A DNA stretch of 10,096 nt. Origin: Phototrophicales bacterium (GTDB lineage: Bacteria > Chloroflexota > Anaerolineae > Aggregatilineales > Phototrophicaceae). Numbering within the stretch: position 1 is the stretch's first letter; every line of letters begins with the position of its first letter. The notes under the pieces were generated by a model that saw only the letters and a list, made by a program, of their open reading frames with translations, ran no database searches and had not been told where the DNA came from. This document shows, piece after piece, positions 1 through 5,530 of the stretch. Made by a program: the position numbers and the translations under genes. The stretch spans positions 1 to 10,096 of the forward strand of contig PGTJ01000069.1 in the NCBI GenBank assembly GCA_002794515.1. The letters run 5' to 3'.

Positions 1-2
1 CT

Positions 3-44
3 CGTATCAATGAACATCTACAAACAATTTTAACAGAATTTTGA
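3..44 (+). CDS. Possible 3' end of an upstream gene (partial)
   Basis: The plus-strand frame starting at base 3 reads RINEHLQTILTEF and ends in tandem stops TGA TAA (42-47). The residues look like an amphipathic C-terminal helix, and the double stop fits a real gene end. The other two plus frames close at 13 and 33 and look less protein-like. Only 13 codons are visible, so no family can be named. The call is tentative and depends on sequence to the left of the window. Confidence 0.35.
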   Translation, partial: RINEHLQTILTEF

Positions 45-68
45 TAAGGTCGTAGGGGATTTTTTTGC

Positions 69-74
69 TACAAT
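69..74 (+). promoter_or_regulatory. Possible -10 box for the response regulator gene
   Basis: TACAAT at 69-74 matches the sigma-70 -10 consensus at five of six positions and lies about 40 bases before the start codon at 116. No good -35 is present at 16-18 bases; TTGATA at 41-46 is 22 bases away, which is too far. It could be a weak or activator-dependent promoter, or a chance match. Confidence 0.3.
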
Positions 75-115
75 AGAGCCATGATTTATACATACAGTTA
101 TTAAGGATGCGGTTT

Positions 116-517
116 ATGACAACATGGATGGTCGTAGAAGATGAACCGGGATTATATGATATGGTACTCACCATGTATTCGCTGATGGGCGTGCATGGGG
201 TAGCATTCACCACAGGCGAAGATGCCATGGATTGGATCGAAGCGGTGGATAGTGGTCAGTTCGCCGATGAAATTCCACAGTTAGCCATGCTGGATATTCG
301 CCTGCCCGGTCAGATGGATGGTATCATCGTTGGTGAGCGGATGCGCCGTAGTCGCGTGTTGAACGATACCCGTATTGTTATGATGACCGCTTATAAACTG
401 TCGGCTAAAGATGAGTTAAAAATTAACGAAATTATTCGCCCACAAGCCTTATTGATCAAACCATTACCCGAATTTGAACAACTAAAACGATTGCTCTTCG
501 ACATTGCCAAGCAATAA
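116..517 (+). CDS. Single-domain response regulator (REC only)
   Basis: This is a CheY-like receiver of 133 residues, with no output domain after it. Visible hallmarks are the acidic pair in VVEDEP near the N-terminus, the phospho-acceptor Asp60 in MLDIRLPG, the switch Thr91 in MMTAYK and the conserved Lys115 in LIKPLP. The start at 116 is preferred over the in-frame ATG at 107. AAGGA (103-107) sits 8 bases before 116, whereas the 107 ATG lies inside that ribosome-binding site. The next gene on the same strand, 80 bases on, is a histidine kinase, so the two are probably a cognate pair. Because there is no DNA-binding or enzymatic domain, output probably goes through protein contacts or a phosphorelay. 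That output is inference. Confidence 0.88.
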   Translation: MTTWMVVEDEPGLYDMVLTMYSLMGVHGVAFTTGEDAMDWIEAVDSGQFADEIPQLAMLDIRLPGQMDGIIVGERMRRSRVLNDTRIVMMTAYKLSAKDELKINEIIRPQALLIKPLPEFEQLKRLLFDIAKQ

Positions 518-534
518 TCGTGTTGAATGGTTTA

Positions 535-563
535 TTGCGTTTCATCTTGTACTCATCTATAAT
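535..563 (+). promoter_or_regulatory. Sigma-70-like promoter for the histidine kinase
   Basis: A perfect -10 TATAAT (558-563) is preceded, after a 17-base spacer, by TTGCGT (535-540), which keeps the TTG of the -35 consensus. Transcription would start near 570. That leaves only about 7 bases before the ATG at 577 but about 28 before the ATG at 598, which favours 598 as the kinase start. It also suggests that the kinase can be expressed independently of the regulator upstream. Confidence 0.55.
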
Positions 564-597
564 TCATTTATGATTAATGATGTGTGGATGGTATAAG

Positions 598-2145
598 ATG
601 TTACACTCCGAATATTCGGCACAAATCAACCATGTGCCACAAGCAGAGCGATTCATCCAATCGGCATTGGATGGATTATCTGCCCATATTGCCATTTTGA
701 ATAAGCAGGGGGTGATTATTGGGGTGAATGCGGCATGGCGAAAATTTGGCGATGCCAATCAACTGACCACACCCAATTATTGTCTGGGGATGAATTATTT
801 AGAGGTATGTGATACCGCCAGTGGTCGGAATAACCGCGAGGCGGGGTTGGTGGCGGCGGGCATCCGCGAGGTGATGAATCGGCAACGGGATGAGTTCAAG
901 ATGGAATATCCGTGTCATAGTCCATCAGAAAAACGCTGGTTCGTCATCCATGTCACCCGTTTTAGCTGGGATGGACAAGACCGTTATATCATCGCCCATC
1001 AAGATGTGAGCGAACTCAAACAAACCCAAGTCGATTTATCAGAAAGCCAAAAGCGTATTCAAGCCATTTTAGATAATGTGGTCAACGGCATTATCACACT
1101 CGATGCGCGTGGGTTTATCGAGACGGCGAATATCGCCGCTTGCACCATTTTTGAATATCCCATAGAGCAGATGACCTCGCAATCTATCCATCACATTATC
1201 GAGGGAATGCCACAAAATCAGACGACACGTCAATATCTTGAAGATATGGTGACGCGAATCGACCACGAACATATCGGCAAGCGCAGTGATGGGCGCACAT
1301 TTCCGATGTATTTCGCCCTGAGCAAAGTGGTGTTGGGCAATCGGACGGTGTATATCGGCATTATTCAAGATATTACCGAGCGCAAACGCCTCGAGGCAGA
1401 GGCGCTGGAAAAAGAAAAATTGGCGATTGCCCTACAAAAAGAACGCGAATTGCGCGAGCTGAAAAATCGCTTCATCAGCATGATGTCGCATGAACTCCGC
1501 ACACCGTTGGCTTCGATTATGCTCTCCAATGACCTGCTCAAACTGTATGGCGACCAAGCCGACCCCGAAGAAAAGTTGCTGTACATCGAAAATATCCGCC
1601 AACAGGTAGAATTATTGACCGACCTCATCAAAGATGTCGCCACCATCAGTCGTACCGATGGTCATAATACCACGCTGATGCCCGAACAAATCAATCTGGT
1701 CGGGTATTGTCAAAAATTGGTCGGAGAATTCAGCTTGACGCACAAAAAGACACATCAGTTAATATTCAATACCAGCCATGACGAGTTGATGGTCATGGCA
1801 GATCCGAAACTCATGCGCCAAGTGTTTAGCAACCTCATCTCGAATGCGCTGAAATATTCGCCATCGGGCAGTCGGGTGACGGTAACTATTCATAAAGATG
1901 GGCGAAATATCATCATCACCGTTCAAGATACGGGCATTGGCATCCCCGCCGATGACCTGCCCTATTTATTCGAGCCATTTCATCGCGGATCGAATGTCGG
2001 CACAACTCCTGGGACGGGCTTAGGCTTGGCGATTGTCAAGCAAGCCGTGATGTTGCACGATGGCACAATCGATGTCAGCAGTACACAAGGCAAAGGCACA
2101 GTCATCACTGTGCGCTTGCCTATTCATTTGGAATTAACCGATTAG
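598..2145 (+). CDS. Soluble PAS-PAS sensor histidine kinase
   Basis: Numbering is from the ATG at 598 (515 residues). The order is PAS 1 (about 20-135), PAS 2 (about 150-260, ending in the PAS/PAC-like GIIQDITERKRLE), a short coiled coil, HisKA dimerisation domain, then HATPase_c. The H-box SMMSHELRTPLA carries the phospho-acceptor His298. The N-box NLISNALKYS has Asn416, the G1 box is DTGIGIP with Asp444, the F-box is LFEPFHRG, and the G2 box is GTGLGLAIVK. No transmembrane segment or signal peptide is visible, so the protein should sense a cytoplasmic signal through its PAS domains. ATGs at 577 and 580 are also in frame, but the promoter position and a weak GGATGG site at 586-591 favour 598. 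The stop codon overlaps the stop of the convergent pyrH gene. The likely partner is the receiver protein encoded upstream. The signal is unknown. Confidence 0.9.
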   Translation: MLHSEYSAQINHVPQAERFIQSALDGLSAHIAILNKQGVIIGVNAAWRKFGDANQLTTPNYCLGMNYLEVCDTASGRNNREAGLVAAGIREVMNRQRDEFKMEYPCHSPSEKRWFVIHVTRFSWDGQDRYIIAHQDVSELKQTQVDLSESQKRIQAILDNVVNGIITLDARGFIETANIAACTIFEYPIEQMTSQSIHHIIEGMPQNQTTRQYLEDMVTRIDHEHIGKRSDGRTFPMYFALSKVVLGNRTVYIGIIQDITERKRLEAEALEKEKLAIALQKERELRELKNRFISMMSHELRTPLASIMLSNDLLKLYGDQADPEEKLLYIENIRQQVELLTDLIKDVATISRTDGHNTTLMPEQINLVGYCQKLVGEFSLTHKKTHQLIFNTSHDELMVMADPKLMRQVFSNLISNALKYSPSGSRVTVTIHKDGRNIIITVQDTGIGIPADDLPYLFEPFHRGSNVGTTPGTGLGLAIVKQAVMLHDGTIDVSSTQGKGTVITVRLPIHLELTD

Positions 2146-2861
2146 CCATCGATGAGTGTGCCGACACTATGGTCGCCACAAACCGCCCGATACAAATCAT
2201 CTTCTGCCCAAAAGTTGACGACCAAAATGGGCATTTTATTCTCTTGACATAAGGTGAAGGCGGTCATATCCATGACTTCAAATTTGTTCTGGATGACCTC
2301 ATCATATGTCAGGTGACTATAGCGGATGGCATTGGGATCTTTTTTGGGATCAGATGAATACACACCATCTACTTTTGTGGCTTTGATGACAATTTGTGCG
2401 TTAATCTCTAAGGCACGTAAGGCGGCGGCGGTATCGGTCGTGAAGTAAGGATTGCCTGTACCTGCGGTCATAATCACCACCCGCCCTTTTTCGAGATGCC
2501 GAATAGCGCGCAGGCGGATATATGGCTCGGCGATGGTGTTCATCTGGACGGCGGTCTGTACACGGGTGACAATCCCCTCGCGTTCGAGGGCATCTTGCAA
2601 TGCCAAGCCGTTCATGACGATGCCCAACATACCCATGTGGTCGGCGGTCGATTGTGACATCCCCCGCTTGACTCCTTGCTCACCACGCCACAAGTTGCCC
2701 GCACCAATCACAATGCCAATTTGCACCCCTAAATCAAAAATCCGCTTGATTTTGATGGCAATATCTTTGGCACGATCGGGATCAATGCCAAACCCTTTGT
2801 CACCTGCCAGAGCCTCGCCACTTAATTTGAGCAAAATACGGTCGTAAGCACGTTGATTCAT
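2142..2861 (-). CDS. pyrH: UMP kinase (uridylate kinase)
   Basis: The enzyme phosphorylates UMP to UDP with ATP in cytoplasmic pyrimidine nucleotide synthesis. It is a hexameric amino-acid-kinase-fold enzyme, usually GTP-activated and UTP-inhibited (family knowledge). Family motifs seen are LLKLSGEAL (residues 10-18), IGAGNLWRG (52-60), DHMGMLGIVMNGLAL (74-88), GTGNPYFTTD (134-143) and KATKVDGVYSSDP (160-172). Its 239 residues are the normal length. The start at 2861 is chosen because AGAAGG (2876-2871) lies 9 bases before it; the in-frame ATG at 2870 directly abuts that site. The gene lies downstream of tsf, as in many bacteria, but an intrinsic terminator stands between them. The usual next gene, frr, is absent; a convergent kinase gene takes that place. 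Confidence 0.96.
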   Translation of the reverse strand: MNQRAYDRILLKLSGEALAGDKGFGIDPDRAKDIAIKIKRIFDLGVQIGIVIGAGNLWRGEQGVKRGMSQSTADHMGMLGIVMNGLALQDALEREGIVTRVQTAVQMNTIAEPYIRLRAIRHLEKGRVVIMTAGTGNPYFTTDTAAALRALEINAQIVIKATKVDGVYSSDPKKDPNAIRYSHLTYDEVIQNKFEVMDMTAFTLCQENKMPILVVNFWAEDDLYRAVCGDHSVGTLIDG

Positions 2862-2897
2862 GATAAACATCCTTCTATGTATTCCAAAAATTTTCGC

Positions 2898-2929
2898 AAA
2901 AAAAACGGATTAGCAAATGCTAATCCGTT
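2898..2929 (-). terminator. Intrinsic terminator or attenuator between tsf and pyrH
   Basis: On the minus strand an 11-bp perfect stem (AACGGATTAGC, with its complement; arms 2919-2929 and 2904-2914, loop of four) runs straight into a U run of eight (2905-2898). This is a textbook rho-independent terminator. It is oriented to stop rpsB-tsf transcripts 62 bases after the tsf stop and 36 bases before the pyrH start. On the plus strand the stem is not followed by T residues. pyrH must therefore rely on read-through or on a promoter in the short space around it. Confidence 0.85.
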
Positions 2930-2939
2930 GGTATTACCA

Positions 2940-2976
2940 GAACATCCAGATGGGTTATGATATGTGTGGGATGTTC
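2940..2976. repeat. Inverted repeat in the tsf 3' untranslated region
   Basis: GAACATCC (2940-2947) and GGATGTTC (2969-2976) are perfect 8-bp arms around a 21-base loop. They lie between the tsf stop and the terminator hairpin. In the minus-strand transcript they could form a second stem-loop just before the terminator. It could be a 3'-end stabiliser, part of a read-through switch, or a protein-binding dyad. No role is shown. Confidence 0.45.
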
Positions 2977-2990
2977 GACATTTACGCATG

Positions 2991-3635
2991 TTATTCGGCG
3001 CTTTCACCTTCATGAGAGGCATTTTCACCCAGTGCAAAGCGAGCAAAACGGCTGATTTGGATGCTCTCACCGACTTCTGCCACCACCTCTTGGAGCAGTT
3101 GGGCGATGGTTTTGCTATCATCTTTGAGGAAGGCTTGTTCCATCAGCACGATGTCGCTATAGAATTTATCCATCCGCCCTTGCACAATTTTTTCGAGAAT
3201 ATCGGCGGGCTTGTTGGCATTTTTGGGATCTTCTTGCAACATACGCAATTGAATACCTTTTTCGTGTTCGATGACCTCTTGTGGGACATCTTCACGGCGC
3301 AGATATTGCGGGGCAAGATTGGCGATATGAAGCGCCAAATCTTTGGCGAAATTGCGGAAGGCGGGTGTATTGGCGACAAAATCGGTCTCGCAATTCACCT
3401 CGACCATCACACCCAAACGGGCATTGAAGTGCAAATATGACTCAATGACCCCTTCATTCATCGTCCGACCTGAATTCAGCTTTTTGGTGGCTTTGGCAAT
3501 GCCTTTTTCGCGCAACCAATCTGCCGCTTTGTTCATATCGCCATCGTGCATTTCGAGGGCTTTTTTGCAATCTAATGGACCCGCGCCACTCATTTCACGC
3601 AAGTCTTTCACCATCTTGGCGGTAATTTCTGCCAT
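2991..3635 (-). CDS. tsf: Translation elongation factor Ts (short form)
   Basis: This is the guanine-nucleotide exchange factor that releases GDP from EF-Tu. The N-terminal UBA-like region ends in GAGPLDCKKALEMHDGDMNKAADWL (given here only as its ends: GAGPLDCKKAL, residues 17-27, and MNKAADWLREKGI, 34-46). The diagnostic TDFVAN motif (84-89) contacts EF-Tu. The C-terminal part carries KIVQGRMDKFY and DDSKTIAQLL, typical of short EF-Ts. At 214 residues it is well below the roughly 280 of E. coli and close to the Thermus and cyanobacterial short type. It starts only 5 bases after the rpsB stop, and its GAGG site lies within the last rpsB codons, so translation is probably coupled. A strong terminator follows the gene. 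Confidence 0.96.
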   Translation of the reverse strand: MAEITAKMVKDLREMSGAGPLDCKKALEMHDGDMNKAADWLREKGIAKATKKLNSGRTMNEGVIESYLHFNARLGVMVEVNCETDFVANTPAFRNFAKDLALHIANLAPQYLRREDVPQEVIEHEKGIQLRMLQEDPKNANKPADILEKIVQGRMDKFYSDIVLMEQAFLKDDSKTIAQLLQEVVAEVGESIQISRFARFALGENASHEGESAE

Positions 3636-3640
3636 GTTAT

Positions 3641-4471
3641 CTAATCCTCATCATCAAACAATTTAGAATCGCGTAATTTGGCGAGTGTCGAAGCACCGAA
3701 ATATTTTTCATCGTCTTCGTCATCATCATCATCATAAGACTTGCGTGTATCGACCACTTCTTCTTCATCTGCCTCATCTTTATCGCGCATTTCACGCCCT
3801 TCGATGACCGCATTGGCGAGCGCCTCAATGATGAGTTTAATAGCGCGCATGGCATCATCATTGCCCGGAAGCACATAATCGACACTGCTGGGGTCGCAAT
3901 TGGTATCCAATAGCGCCATCACAGGGATATTCAAGATGTTGGCTTCTTTTACGGCGGTCGCTTCACGACGGGTATCGACTACAATGAGCAAATCTGGCAA
4001 ACGGCGCATTTCACGAATACCACCCAAACGCAAATTGAGTTTTTCGATCTCGCGGTTGAGCATCAGGGCTTCACGTTTGGTGAGCAGGTCGAATTCGCCT
4101 TTGTCACGACGGGCTTCTAGCTTTTTGAGGGCATCAATCCGTTCACGGATGGTGCGCCAATTGGTCAATGTGCCACCGAGCCAGCGTTGATTCACATAAG
4201 GCATTCCACACCGAGTCGCTTCTTGGGCAATGGTCTCTTGGGCTTGGCGTTTTGTACCCACAAATAACACATTGCCACCTTTTGCCACCAAATCACGCAC
4301 AAAGTCGTAATAAGCGTTGAGGTTTGCCATGGTTTGTTGCAGGTCGATGATGTGAATCCCGTTGCGTTGGGTGAAAATATACGGTGCCATTTTGGGATTC
4401 CACTTTTGGGTGCGGTGTCCAAAATGCACGCCCGTCTCTAATAATTGCTTCAATGTTACCGATGAAGGCAT
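3641..4471 (-). CDS. rpsB: 30S ribosomal protein S2 with acidic C-terminal tail
   Basis: S2 binds the 30S subunit near the head and platform and is needed for S1 recruitment in many bacteria. Family motifs are clear: GVHFGHRTQKWNPKM (14-28), VGTKRQAQ (71-78), RWLGGTLTNW (96-105) and DTNCDPSSVDYVLPGNDDA (189-207). Taking the start at 4471 gives 276 residues, the normal MPSSVTLKQLLETG-type N-terminus, and a strong GAGGAG site (4489-4484) 12 bases upstream. The longer open frame to 4519 adds residues unlike S2. The core ends near residue 229 and a tail of about 47 residues follows, with 22 Asp or Glu including a run of nine acidic residues (247-255). E. coli S2 is about 241 residues. rpsB is followed closely by tsf in an operon. 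Confidence 0.97.
   Translation of the reverse strand: MPSSVTLKQLLETGVHFGHRTQKWNPKMAPYIFTQRNGIHIIDLQQTMANLNAYYDFVRDLVAKGGNVLFVGTKRQAQETIAQEATRCGMPYVNQRWLGGTLTNWRTIRERIDALKKLEARRDKGEFDLLTKREALMLNREIEKLNLRLGGIREMRRLPDLLIVVDTRREATAVKEANILNIPVMALLDTNCDPSSVDYVLPGNDDAMRAIKLIIEALANAVIEGREMRDKDEADEEEVVDTRKSYDDDDDEDDEKYFGASTLAKLRDSKLFDDED
3720..3735. repeat. Trinucleotide (ATC/GAT) tract in rpsB
   Basis: Five CAT units in a row (3721-3735), preceded by a T, form a short trinucleotide repeat. Read on the minus strand in the rpsB frame they contribute GAT codons for the poly-Asp stretch. Slippage here would change the number of aspartates without breaking the frame. Confidence 0.6.
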
Positions 4472-4591
4472 GGTGTTTTTTATCTCCTCAATTGTATCGT
4501 GTTGGTCAACTAAGCACACCCGTCATCCCAACTGTGTTCATCTATAAGTCACAGACGACACGCACAATCGGTCGGGGCATGTGAAATTAGC

Positions 4592-4614
4592 TGATGCGAG
4601 CCAATCCCGCATCA
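4592..4614 (-). promoter_or_regulatory. Hairpin in the rpsB 5' leader
   Basis: TGATGCG (4592-4598) and CGCATCA (4608-4614) form a perfect 7-bp stem around a 9-base loop. It would begin a few bases into the predicted rpsB transcript. No U run follows, so it is not a terminator. S2 represses its own mRNA through the leader in E. coli, so this could be part of such a site. That link is inference, since no known leader motif is recognised. Confidence 0.4.
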
Positions 4615-4625
4615 AACCGCGCAAT

Positions 4626-4654
4626 AGTGTAGCACAGCGATGCACCTTGCACAA
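4626..4654 (-). promoter_or_regulatory. Probable rpsB-tsf promoter
   Basis: On the minus strand TTGTGC (4654-4649) and TACACT (4631-4626) are separated by exactly 17 bases, resembling sigma-70 -35 and -10 boxes. Transcription would start near 4619 and give a leader of about 148 bases to rpsB. The match is moderate, and no better pair was found closer to the gene. Confidence 0.45.
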
Positions 4655-4697
4655 GATAAAACCACCCACATTTGGATAATTGCATCAAATCATTTTA

Positions 4698-4733
4698 TGG
4701 CGGATATCCGAGTCTGAAGCCTCTAATCCGCCA
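4698..4733. repeat. 8-bp inverted repeat upstream of rpsB
   Basis: TGGCGGAT (4698-4705) and ATCCGCCA (4726-4733) are perfect arms with a 20-base loop. The left arm also overlaps a 10-bp palindrome, CGGATATCCG (4701-4710), so two folds compete. Neither strand shows a U run after the stem. Its position upstream of the predicted rpsB promoter would fit an activator site or part of a structured RNA. Confidence 0.4.
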
Positions 4734-4738
4734 GCACA

Positions 4739-4822
4739 CGCCTAAAAATTGCCGTGAATTGTACGGACGATTAGCGCGTATATCGTCCCAGAAAACGACA
4801 ATGCAAAGGGCATTTTTAGACG
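4739..4822. repeat. Nested imperfect hairpin block, possible structured element
   Basis: An outer imperfect stem pairs CTAAAAAT-GCC (4742-4753) with GGCATTTTTAG (4809-4819) through one bulged base. Outside a mismatch, CG (4739-4740) can pair with CG (4821-4822). Inside lies a clean 7-bp stem, GGACGAT (4765-4771) with ATCGTCC (4782-4788). The block is non-coding and about 84 bases long. It might be a small structured RNA, a remnant of a palindromic repeat element, or a binding region. No promoter assigning a transcript strand is clear. Confidence 0.35.
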
Positions 4823-4841
4823 AATGATGTTATCACACGCT

Positions 4842-4851
4842 TATCATGATA
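4842..4851. promoter_or_regulatory. Palindrome upstream of the -35 box
   Basis: TATCATGATA is a perfect 10-bp palindrome ending 15 bases before the TTGACA box at 4867. It is flanked by ATGATG (4824-4829) and CATCAT (4853-4858), another inverted pair. The placement suits an activator or repressor site, but AT-rich palindromes of this length also occur by chance. Confidence 0.3.
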
Positions 4852-4866
4852 TTCATCATATTTGCA

Positions 4867-4895
4867 TTGACAGGCATCAATAGTGGGTATATATT
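4867..4895 (+). promoter_or_regulatory. Near-consensus sigma-70 promoter for the secreted-protein operon
   Basis: A perfect -35 TTGACA (4867-4872) is followed, 17 bases on, by TATATT (4890-4895), which matches five of six -10 bases. This is the best promoter in the window. Transcription should start near 4902, with a leader of about 88 bases to the ATG at 4990. It probably drives the secreted-protein and lipoprotein genes together, ending at the terminator near 6693. Confidence 0.75.
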
Positions 4896-4906
4896 AAAAA
4901 AGTAAA

Positions 4907-4947
4907 ATTCAACACACCACACATCCATTCAACACACCCCATTGAAT
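4907..4947 (+). promoter_or_regulatory. Operator-like tandem 12-bp repeat in the leader
   Basis: ATTCAACACACC occurs at 4907-4918 and again, unchanged, at 4927-4938, with starts 20 bases apart, close to two DNA turns. The second copy is followed by TTGAAT (4942-4947), which is complementary to its first six bases and could make a small hairpin in the RNA. The first copy begins about 6 bases after the predicted transcription start. This arrangement suits a repressor operator or an RNA-level control site. No known regulator motif is recognised. Confidence 0.45.
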
Positions 4948-4989
4948 CTTACAACTTTGACTATCTATATCATGGTTAGGAGACATAGC

Positions 4990-5522
4990 ATGAAAAAGTT
5001 GTTGGTTCTATTGGGCTATTCATCATGGTGAATGGCGCTGTTTTTGCACAAGAAACGGATGATGACACAGACGGGTCACAAGAAGGTTATGTGACGGGTA
5101 GCGTTTCGACCAGTGCGTATTCAATTATCCCAATTGATGGAGAGTCTGGTGGAATTCAATTAATGCAACAACAATCCTATAATGGGGTTGAAGTACGTGC
5201 AGAATTACACTGGGGATATGCAAATATTTGCCTGTGGTTCAATTGTTGGATGCAAGGCAAAGCAATTACTCGTTATGCAAGCGGAAGTATTCTTATGAAT
5301 CTCTGTGCGCGTATATCATCGCTTAAACGAAATGGGGAACATGTCACCAATACAGGTATTAATTGCAACTACTTTTCACAAGGTGGGCAAATTGATGTAG
5401 TAGCAACATGGCAAGGAGATCCGAGAGGTGCTTCATGGATTAATCAGACATGGCATTACGCCGAGCCTTATGGCTCAACGAGTGGATGGAACCCTACTCT
5501 TCAAACATCTGTTAATCTCTGA
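4990..5522 (+). CDS. Small secreted four-Cys protein, signal peptide split by a frameshift
   Basis: AGGAG (4978-4982) lies 7 bases before ATG 4990, which starts MKKLLVLLGYSSW and stops at 5029-5031. The long frame is open from 4989 and continues to 5522, but its only ATG (5025) has no ribosome-binding site. Moving back one base near 5010 joins MKKLLVL to IGLFIMVNGAVFA, a complete signal peptide with a VFA/QE cleavage site. The gene therefore seems to lack one base, from mutation, sequencing error or recoding. The mature part is about 157 residues, begins acidic (QETDDDTDG), and has four Cys in ICLWFNCW, NLCARI and INCNYF, possibly two disulfides. It is rich in Gly, Ser and Trp. No family is recognised. 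The codon and base content is AT-rich relative to neighbours. It shares a transcript with the lipoprotein gene. If translated only from 5025 it would lack the export signal core. Confidence 0.7.
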
Positions 5523-5530
5523 GATTATCC

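Larger units (their letters stand above)
4472..4989. other. 518-bp divergent intergenic region
   Basis: There is no convincing coding sequence between the divergent rpsB and secreted-protein genes. From right to left it holds tandem and inverted repeats after a strong plus-strand promoter, that promoter, a short palindrome, a nested hairpin block (4739-4822), an 8-bp inverted repeat (4698-4733), the probable rpsB promoter, and an rpsB leader of about 148 bases with a hairpin. The open frames seen here are short and lack ribosome-binding sites. No tRNA could be folded by eye. Confidence 0.7.

Noticed and set aside
41..74. TTGATA and TACAAT as a full promoter for the response regulator
   Set aside because: The 22-base spacing is too long for sigma-70; only the -10-like box was kept, at low confidence.
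2964..3440. Plus-strand open frame of 158 codons across tsf
   Set aside because: It is antisense to EF-Ts, which carries clear family motifs; the plus-strand reading shows no family features.
3637..3885. Minus-strand open frame with a Met-rich run over the rpsB end
   Set aside because: It is an out-of-frame reading of the GAT/ATG tract that codes the S2 acidic tail.
4698..4733. tRNA-like fragment (GGCGGAT...ATCCGCCA resembling an acceptor stem)
   Set aside because: Only 36 bases, with no D, anticodon and T arms that fold together; kept only as an inverted repeat.
4800..4817. Short AATGC/GCATT hairpin followed by Ts, as a plus-strand terminator
   Set aside because: The stem is only five base pairs and no plus-strand gene ends just before it.
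4990..5522. Secreted Cys protein as a lactococcin 972-like bacteriocin
   Set aside because: Trp/Gly-rich secreted proteins can look alike, but the length, four cysteines and missing immunity or transporter neighbours do not fit that family.
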